From contig JADDOH010003994.1 of the NCBI GenBank assembly GCA_016648135.1, forward strand, positions 220,000 through 283,999: a stretch of DNA of 64,000 bases. Reading direction: 5' to 3'. The position numbers were made by a program, and so were the translations under genes. A model generated the notes under the pieces. That model was not told the origin of the DNA. It made no database searches and saw only the letters and a list, made by a program, of their open reading frames with translations. The stretch comes from Agrypnia vestita (Eukaryota > Arthropoda > Insecta > Trichoptera > Phryganeidae). Below, in pieces: positions 56,741 to 64,000 of this stretch; within the stretch, counting starts at the first letter, position 1; each line of letters begins with the position of its first letter.

Positions 56741-57785
56741 ACGCACTATAACGTCAATAACTCTTTTATTTCTAAAGGTATATCGCACAAATATAAAATA
56801 GTCTATATAGCTTAAAATTGATATTATTTTATTCTAAATATTTTTTTTATTTTCATACAATTTTATATATTAAAAATAATCATGACAAAATTAAAAATTG
56901 CTTTAATAATTATTTATAAAAATGACCTTTTTACTTATAACGTGTTCTAAAACTAATTATAATATTATATTCATAAATCCATAATCAATAAAGAAAATAC
57001 AGAAAAACATGAAATGTAAAGTGCTTATCCACTTAGACGTCATGTCAAGTCTGTTCACTATATCACTTTAAAAGTTAATTTCTTGTTTAACTTTGTGGGA
57101 TATATATAAATAGATAAAAAGTATTATACATTTCTGAAAAGCTAATTTTTTAAGAATTTTAGAACAACTAAAATGTTTTTGATTTTATGTTAAAGTTTAC
57201 GTTTAAGTGATTAGAGAGTAAAATCAGGAAAAAGTTTTTTTTTTTAGTTCATCGAGACATTTGGCAGTTACCCACGTCTCCCCACGCTTTAAATTTAATG
57301 TTAATTATAGTCTAGATATTCATAATAAACATTTATAAAAATTAGTTGCCAATATTTGGTAATTTCAAAGTTATTGGGAAAAATGTGATAAAAAAACATT
57401 TTTATTATGTTTTCATAATTATTTAATCAAAATATAAACGTGTTATTCAAAATTATTTCATTTGAAGCCTTATAGACTATATTAATTATACTCGTGCAAA
57501 ATTTTATGAATATACCTTTAGAAATAAAAGAGTTATTGACTTTTGATCCAAAACAGACCTCGGTTTTCCATAATACATATTTCCATGTAAATGGACAAAA
57601 GTATAATAAATATTTTTTATTTTTATATATTTTTTTTTATATGAAAAAATATTGAAAATAAAATAATATCCATTTTAAGCTTTGTATACTATTTTATATG
57701 GGTGCTAAATTTTATGATATACCTTTAGAAATAAAAGAGTTATTGATTTTTGATCCGAAGCAGACCTCGATTTTCCATAGTGCGA
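56741..57785. repeat. Repeat family G: two direct units and one inverted unit
   Basis: The block ATACCTTTAGAAATAAAAGA with GTTATTGA-TTTTGATCC-AA-CAGACCTCG-TTTTCCATA occurs at about 57481-57575 and 57676-57785. A shorter inverted copy lies at 56741-56825 (CAATAACTCTTTTATTTCTA then AAGGTATAT, with GTCTATATAG outside). The inverted arrangement bounds about 1 kb of AT-rich, frame-free DNA, so this may be one large foldback element with a duplicated right end. Confidence 0.75.
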
Positions 57786-57868
57786 CTGTCCAGCGTGTGA
57801 CGTCACTCGACCTGAACGACGCGGCTCGTGTTCTCGACTAGGTCAAATGACGTCACGGGCCACAGTCG
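57783..57868. repeat. CpG-rich inverted repeat with two TGACGTCA sites
   Basis: CGACTGTCCAGCGTGTGACGTC on the left corresponds, reversed, to CGACTGTGGCCCGTGACGTC on the right. Palindromic CRE sites TGACGTCA stand at 57798-57805 and 57848-57855, with TCGACCT/AGGTCAA beside them. It directly follows repeat family G and may be its GC-rich terminus. Confidence 0.8.
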
Positions 57869-60757
57869 TCCCGCGCTGAAATACGTAAATTTAAATAATC
57901 TATTTCTCAGTCATTAATTGACAATTTTTTTTCATTGGTTTATTAGTTTTGATCCTATATTTTAATTCCATTAAGTTAAATATAGTATCACGTTTAAATT
58001 CCATAACGGTACTACCAGTGAATATATTTCTAATTACAGACATTTTAGTAAATTAAACAAATCCTATTATACAATCATATAATATTTTTAAACAACGATA
58101 TGGTTTATTTACCTGTACATTTTTTAATAATATATGTTCAATATAACAGCGCAAGCAATACGTAGCGCCAAAGAGTCGCAAATTATATGTAACATCTTTT
58201 CTCAGTAACTGTTCCGGATGGGAACACCTTTTTTATGCGGCTCAGTAGTCTTCGCTGGTGGGGCAGAGATCGCCACCAGAATTTGCAGTGAAGCTCGTAG
58301 TCCGTGGATATGCCAGAAGTCAAACGCCGAAGTAGTGCTTTTATCGTATTAAAGTCGAAGAAAAAATCCGAAGCGAGTCCAAGTCAGAAAGCAGTGGTCA
58401 CAAAAATCCAAGAAAGCAGAGTCCAAAGTAGGTGAGCAGGGGTCAGAAAGAAAAGGCAGCAAGAAGATTGTCCAAATAGCGATTCTCGTACCGACGCGGG
58501 TGGCGTATCTGGGTACTCGCTCAAAAAATGCATTTTATTTATACCAAATTCAAAATTTCACAAGATTGCGTCATAGCATGTTACTGAAACCAATGAGATT
58601 GCGTAATTCTGGGAAGGCGCCGCAGCGCTCCCAGCGGCCGAGCGGTGAACTACGTCATTCGCGGTTGCACAATTTCACCGCGCGGCAGATTTCATATGGC
58701 AGATACAAATTAATTCATAAAAATGCATTTTAGCTCCCAAGAGACTAATACTGTGTTATTTTGTAATAACAGACCTAGCAGATGATAATAACACAGTTAT
58801 TTGGACGGGCTGGGTCATACAAGGCCCAAAAAACTAAAATTAAATTCGCCACAAACGGCTCAAATTTTCAAAAATTCATAAAAAATCAAAAACAGCATTT
58901 TTACAAGTTTTGCTATGACAAATGTAATTTGCGCATGCAAGCGCTCATTTTAACAGTAATTCCAAATATTTCTGGTAAATATTTACTGAGTTATAGGCAT
59001 TCAAAAAAGCGCCAAAAACCAATTTTTTATTTCACTCTCAGGCGCGCCTATATCATTCCACATGTATAAAAATACATTTTCCAGACAGGCATTCAGATAA
59101 GGAATGCAATGACACTACATAAGTAGGAATTCGTCCACGGTAAGCCGCTCTGATTGTCGATAAAAAATTCAACTTTTTAATATTCTCCACGGCGAGCCGT
59201 GTGCGCGAGCTTACCGCGACGTGGGCCCGCAAACAGGCGTCTACCGTTTCCAAATCGAGAAAAATACAAAAATTTTTCTCACGGTCTTCCAGTACTCATT
59301 CATTTCATGATGACCATCTCCACGATGGCGCCCGGTGCAGGCCTTCGGGCCCCCGTGGAGGGTATCCCATATACGCATCTCAGACGGGGGCTCGGAATTT
59401 GAGTACTAGGCGTTAGAAGTTATAGCCGGTCAGGTAAGTTTGCAAAATCTCTGAATATTCAAAAAACATTTATTGCCCGTCGGCGGATTCAACGGCGGAA
59501 AGAAAGAGACGAGACCCTCTGCAGCGAGACTCGTCTCCCGTGTTGGCGAATATTGCGTGCCACACTCATGCCCATTTAGTGTCGGCGAACATCGCGGGTA
59601 CCGCGTGCCACACACATACTTTACTTTGGGGCGTTACATCGCGGAAGAATCCCTTCGGCTCAAACTTCTAACCTTTGTCCACGCACCAATAGGTGCCAAA
59701 TAAAAAATTATTTATTTCCATTTTATTCATAAAAATTCATAAAATTCCAGTACATTTTTCTCTTCAGAGATTCAACATAATGCACATGACAATATTGCAT
59801 ACAAAAAGGGCGCCAAGCGCTGCTTCCTACAAGGCATCAACATATTTTTAAAATATTTTCATAACATATACAAATTCCACACATATTTGTATCGACACTT
59901 GTAGCTGGAAATAACATCGGCAGCCAAACAGGCTGCATTTTTCATATTCATTCAACAAAGGGCCAATCTCCGGGCTAGTGTCCGGGCGATGTTGTTCTAC
60001 AGCTAGTTGGAAACAGTATGCGCGCGCGGCCCCCCTCCAGTCGCGGCAACAGCCGCTGGGCACTGACTTGCGCGCGCTCCGAGCGGCAACCCGATTTTCA
60101 GTAGCGGCATACACGCCTCGTCTCCAATGCAATTTTCTGTATGTAGCGGCTGATTTATTGTGGACACGCGCCGCTCATAGTGGTCATGTTATGTTCTCAT
60201 TTTTTACATGGCTCAACCCTGTCCGTTCCAGCCAGCGTCGGGTTTTATGGACCGCACGTTAACGGTACGTGGCGGGCCGGATGCTGCGTAACGCGCAAAA
60301 CATCACCAAGATGAGTGATATTAAATTGATCCAAACCCGACATGTCGCATATCACCGCAATCGGCATGTCATTTCCTATTAGATTTCGTCATAAAAATTG
60401 ATATTGGATTAGTCTGAGAGAAGATGCATCTTAAATTCGAAATCGCCCCTTTCAAGGCGATTTACGAACGCTGACACATCCAGGCGTACCTGTCATAATG
60501 TAGTTCACACGCGGATGTGTCAGGCGTTCATTTTGGTACTTAAATGACAGATACAGTACTTTTCTGTCGTGAGATATCTTTAAAAAACCGGCCGAAAGTG
60601 GCCGCCGCTGCACGGTATCACAGCGGCTTTCGGGTCGACCCAGCGGAGATACGCGCGGTCCATCACGGGCAGCCTCTGGGTGAAAGTAAGATGCATCTCC
60701 CCACTCTGGCTAATCCGATTTCGACCGTTAAATTCCCGTTATGTCTAGTTTTAGGGG
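57869..60757. other. CpG- and palindrome-rich non-coding stretch
   Basis: From about 58150 to 60750 base composition is mixed, with strongly CpG-rich patches (58600-58690, 59200-59400, 59990-60110). Palindromes include AATCGCC/GGCGATT (60441-60462), CGCTGACACATCC/GGATGTGTCAGGCG (60469-60526) and AAGATGCATCTT (60421-60432). A near-duplicate of TGTTGGCGAATATTGCG / TGTCGGCGAACATCGCGG lies at 59539-59597. No frame has a domain that I recognise; the minus-strand frame over 59250-59400 (HHEMNEYWKTVRK) may be a retroelement piece. Confidence 0.35.
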
Positions 60758-60797
60758 TATAAATAAAGGATGGTTTCGTGGACGGGCATCCTCAGTT
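60758..60797 (+). promoter_or_regulatory. TATA/initiator core promoter
   Basis: GGGGTATAAATAAAGG with TATAAATA at 60758-60765, followed by the arthropod initiator TCAGTT at 60792-60797; the spacing from TATA to the initiator A is 36 bases, slightly long but usable. The upstream region is CpG- and palindrome-rich. The transcript would run right into AT-rich DNA with no obvious frame, so it could be an LTR promoter or the start of a gene whose coding exons lie elsewhere. Confidence 0.5.
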
Positions 60798-61931
60798 TTC
60801 GGAAACATTTTTTACCTCGTTACTCTGCCCGTTCGCGAAGCCGAATTTGTGAAAAAAGTGTTTAATTTCTAAATTTAAAATCTAAAAAGTGTTAGATTTT
60901 TTGTATTTTTGAATAATTTAAATTCTTTTTTTTTTTTTTAAATTAAATTCATTCGTCTTCGCCTGTGGTAAAAATATTTACCACGGTGAATTTCTGATAC
61001 CGCGAGGCGGAGACCCACCCTATTAGCCTATTTTTTAATTCCGAGCGAGCTTCCACATTTTTTTTGGGTTAAAAATAGCGTCGAGATTGGTGCGCAGCGC
61101 TTGTGCGTACCACAGTTAGTTGAATATAATGATTATTTATAAAAAATATTTTTACTCTTTGTTTAATTTATTATGTTGACTATTGTATAAAATTACTATT
61201 TCTAATTTTAATTTCGTTGAATTGTTTTATTTTGTCTTTTCATTCTACATTTTTTAATGTCGATCATCATATTGTTCTTGTTTACATTTTCAAATAATTA
61301 ATGTTTACATTTGTATATTGTTTATGCATTTTGTACAAATTTTAAAGCCGTATATATGTAAAATAAAAAATAATTCATATTTATTATTTTCAATCGGTTT
61401 GACGAAACAAACCAAAAAAGTGATAATTTTTATCATGACTAAATGAAAGTTTTCGAAATAAATTATATGAAATATAAAACTCATTCATTGTATACATAAT
61501 TAATTTCTGTCCGTACAATAATAAACTTGAATGCCTCTTCATTGCTCCACGATAGCGACATTTCGGCGATCTCCAAACAGGATAGACGTAGCGTTGAAGG
61601 CCCGGTTTTGGCCACTTCACAATATTTTTGCTAACTGTGCATCACTACGAATTCAAAAATAGTCCGAATCGATTTTTTTTAATTTCCCCATACAGCACAT
61701 TAATTACTTTTTTGAAAATGTTGAAAACAAGTACATCAAATTTAATATAATTTAAAATAAAAACATCAAACTTGAAATGTGTTCAAATGTACCAGTTCCG
61801 GCCGCTTACCTAGTTTTGGCCATGTCGTCGTGCCAGTTCTGACCACATCAGTTTTATATTTTTTAATATATTGAATAAAAATAAAACAGGATACGTAAGT
61901 AATTGTAGGAGAATTATGAGATTTATTATAA
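60798..61931. other. Mostly AT-rich stretch right of the promoter
   Basis: No gene is firmly supported. On the minus strand about 61585-61480 the frame CLEIAEMSLSWSNEEAFKFI then VYNE and stop has a W.NE...FI pattern seen in MADF/Myb-like domains, but it is too short to call. TGGCCAAAAC and CAGAACTGGCAC/CGGAACTGGTAC elements recur at 61606, 61796 and 61828. Confidence 0.3.
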
Positions 61932-62138
61932 TTATGATCTTGCCGAGCCTCTAGCTAAAGAATGAGGTAACTTATCATGCAATACTATACCCGGACAAAT
62001 CAATTTGAAAAAATAAGAAAGAATTTTCTGCGTGTAGTTTTCTGGAATATTCTGCTGTATGTATCTGACCACTTTGGCCGACGTTTTGGCTCCCATTGCA
62101 GGTTCCACCATCGGGGCTGATGTGTTGGTGTTGTGGTC
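61932..62138 (-). CDS. Unidentified coding-like frame, minus strand
   Basis: Open from 62138 to TAA at 61932; from the first ATG (62111) it reads MVEPAMGAKTSAKVVRYIQQ then NIPENYTQKILSYFFKLICP and GIVLHDKLPHSLARGSARS, 59 residues. The amino-acid composition and lack of stops look like genuine coding sequence. Upstream, CTCATTGCAGGGTC (minus strand near 62170) is a fair splice acceptor, but a TGA at 62139 separates it from the frame, next to an inverted repeat GATGTGTTGTTGTG/CACAACACCAACACATC that may mark a rearrangement. Probably an exon or a transposon piece; I do not recognise the family. Confidence 0.4.
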   Translation of the reverse strand, partial: DHNTNTSAPMVEPAMGAKTSAKVVRYIQQNIPENYTQKILSYFFKLICPGIVLHDKLPHSLARGSARS

Positions 62139-62991
62139 TCACAACAACACATCAATCTTGATGATAGACCCTGCAATGAGATACGAAACGTCGCACAGAG
62201 GAGTATTTGACCCAAGAAGTCGATTAAAAGTCGAAATCACAAAATATCAAATTCCGGGAAACCACAGCTACCTAAAGTACGGTTAGGGTCTAGGTCACAA
62301 TAGTCCGCCATGTTTTTTTTATATTTGTAACTCACAACACATTCGTCTTTTAATCGCATTGCTGATCGCACGTTCTATTGCCAAGTGAATATAACAAAAA
62401 AACTCGTAAAATTGAAGGCGTTTTTGAGTCCGGTGAAGTAAATTGTGACAATTTTTACAATGGGTATTGTAAAATCAGGCATGTAGAACTGAATTCATAA
62501 CCTAGGTTTTAAATTATTTCATAATGCTGCTATTTCTTCTGATTTTTGTGAACTAACTAATTTTGTACTTATTTTTTTTTTATATTCAAAAACAATTTTG
62601 TTATATTTCTGGACCTTTCCCGGATCTATTTCTTTTTACATGTTTTTATTTGGTATGTTATATTGGAATATTTTTAAAAACCAAGTGCCAGAAAGTGCCA
62701 AAAATATAAATTTTAACAATAATAAAACTTTGATATAATTATAAACTGGTTTATTGTTATATTTACTGGTAAATATAACGTCGTGATTAGACATGACAAA
62801 TATATATATTTTTTAACATCTTCATTAATTTAGCCTTTTTATCGTTATAGGATTCTCTGGTTTGAAGATCATTTCTCGAGAAGACATCTATCGTATGACA
62901 AAAGAATGAAGAAAAAAACACAAATAATTTTTATTTAGGTCAATCCATCTTAAATGCAAGGATCAGATTTTTTGAATTACTATTGCATGTT
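62139..62991. other. AT-rich stretch, nothing further recognised
   Basis: No gene or repeat beyond the inverted repeat at 62119-62153. Confidence 0.35.
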
Positions 62992-63507
62992 TCATACACC
63001 CTGCATCGCCAGGGGTTGGTATGGGTGCCAGCGCGGGCGTTCGGGGATGCTACACCCCTCCCCCGCATACACAGAGAGTTGAAGCCGGGGGGCCAAGAAC
63101 GCCCGCTTGTTGAGTTCCGACCGCGATGAGTGTAGCAGCCTGCGCAGTGCGCGGCCCGGGCCCCAGCCCCCCTCAGCGGCAGGCGCTCCAGCCGCCGCCG
63201 TTTCTTTGAGATCGTGGGACGGCGCCATGAAGAAGTCTTGAGAGAGAATGGCCTGCAGCGCCTCTACCACCCAGGCGATGGCCGCTTCACCACGGCGGAC
63301 TCCTGAGGAAGGCCTGACGCCTTCCTGCAGCTCGGCTCCAGCGGCGACCGGGGAGGACCGACGCCACGTGCTTCCGCTGCCTGGACCACGTGCGCCCCCC
63401 GCGAGTTTCCGAAACTCCAGCCAGATCCCGCGGCCGGACACGCCAAGCCAAACCACGTGCGGTCTCCGCGAGCCGCGCAACTTGGGATGCGGGCCCCTCA
63501 CGGTCAC
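62992..63507 (-). CDS. Possible exon in a CpG-rich segment
   Basis: A minus-strand frame of 171 codons spans a strikingly GC-rich segment. It is rich in Gly, Ala, Arg and Pro and contains AAIAWVVEALQAILSQDFFM and RLLHSSRSELNKRAFLAPRL. GC-rich DNA opens frames by chance, and an overlapping plus-strand frame (63248-63616) also exists, so coding is not established. A donor-like GGGTGTATG sits at the 3' end. Alternatives are a CpG-island promoter or the 5' region of an insertion. Confidence 0.2.
   Translation of the reverse strand: MTVRGPHPKLRGSRRPHVVWLGVSGRGIWLEFRKLAGGARGPGSGSTWRRSSPVAAGAELQEGVRPSSGVRRGEAAIAWVVEALQAILSQDFFMAPSHDLKETAAAGAPAAEGGWGPGRALRRLLHSSRSELNKRAFLAPRLQLSVYAGEGCSIPERPRWHPYQPLAMQGV
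63365..63459. promoter_or_regulatory. Three CACGTG E-boxes
   Basis: CACGTG occurs at 63365-63370, 63387-63392 and 63454-63459, each in CpG-rich context (CCACGTGC). Three canonical E-boxes in 95 bases is far above chance and would suit bHLH (Myc/Max or CLOCK/CYCLE-type) binding. Confidence 0.4.
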
Positions 63508-64000
63508 GAGGGCCTCCGATAGTGGATATGTGCTTTTTGTGATTTTTTTTGAGAACTCAGATGTAAAAGGACACGACAGACTTATGTGGGATTCGGACTG
63601 CTTGTTTTTAGGCTAAGTTAGAAATAGTGTTTTAGAGCGTAAGTTTTGACTGTGCCTTTTTAATAAATGTGTATATGAGCATCAGAGTGTTTCGAACTTC
63701 CCGCCACTTTCCTTGACATTCCCTTGATAAGGGCGCTTTGCACATTGCGTCGTGTAATCTGCGCCTCTCGCGGATTATTCGAGCATAACCCGCCCTATCA
63801 GAGTAAAGAGAAAAATATTCCAGAAAATTTTGCCGAGTTCAATGCAACATGGATGTAATAAATATACTTTTGATAACGTTTGACCCATTTTTAAGCTGCA
63901 TTAGGCCGAAACCTCCAAAAAATCAAAACCTTTCAAGCCAGAAACGATAAAAATGTTGCTTTCATGGGACGCGGATGATCAACCTGAAAAAGGCGATACT
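63508..64000. other. Right edge, nothing recognised
   Basis: Composition falls back towards the average. No complete frame, repeat or RNA gene is seen before the window ends. Confidence 0.35.

Noticed and set aside
61480..61600. MADF/Myb-like domain gene (SWSNEEAFKFI)
   Set aside because: Only about twelve residues fit the pattern and a stop follows; noted in the stretch entry but not called.
1..64000. Telomeric or ribosomal DNA
   Set aside because: No TTAGG-type arrays and no rRNA-like segments were recognised.

Overview
The window looks like AT-rich nuclear DNA of a large, transposon-laden insect genome. The evidence is a DD34D mariner, a piggyBac remnant with TTAA flanks, a Helitron-like pair with CTAG 3' ends, a tRNA-derived SINE, several non-LTR retrotransposon 3' ends, many MITEs, and no bacterial-style gene packing. 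The order cannot be fixed from sequence alone; a beetle or similar large-genome insect would fit. No complete host gene is visible. A few short open frames look coding and could be exons or further transposon pieces.

Layout. 0-9 kb: a long foldback element, a LINE tail, a possible minus-strand first exon with a TATA box, a 68-bp minisatellite, two minus-strand LINE ends, a complete solo LTR (7474-8044) with ATAT target duplications, and a TA-flanked MITE. 9-20 kb: a SINE, a near-perfect ~105-bp snapback carrying two hammerhead-ribozyme-like cores, a Harbinger-like MITE, and a cluster of the foldback family. 20-31 kb: mostly featureless AT-rich DNA around a broken mariner (25259-26373) and a decayed LINE. 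31-41 kb: an internally deleted piggyBac (34636-35928) and a second SINE copy. 41.4-47.6 kb: a distinct, GC-richer block built from at least four kinds of kilobase-scale or tandem repeats, of unknown origin. 49.3-54 kb: a nested cluster with a palindromic MITE, then a 2.8-kb DNA transposon (49480-52304) with an unfamiliar RNase H-like transposase, then a LINE end, then two Helitron-like copies. 54-64 kb: more foldback elements, CRE-containing inverted repeats, a palindrome-dense CpG-rich stretch ending in a TATA/initiator promoter near 60.76 kb, a coding-like minus-strand frame at 62 kb, and a CpG-island-like segment at 63.0-63.5 kb.

The elements do not work together as a pathway. The window is a record of successive insertions, and the main interest lies in the structure of the elements: hammerhead-like cores in snapback repeats, the unclassified 2.8-kb transposon, repeated non-autonomous families, and the 41-47 kb repeat block. 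Nearly all calls rest on motif and repeat recognition by eye; no database search was possible.
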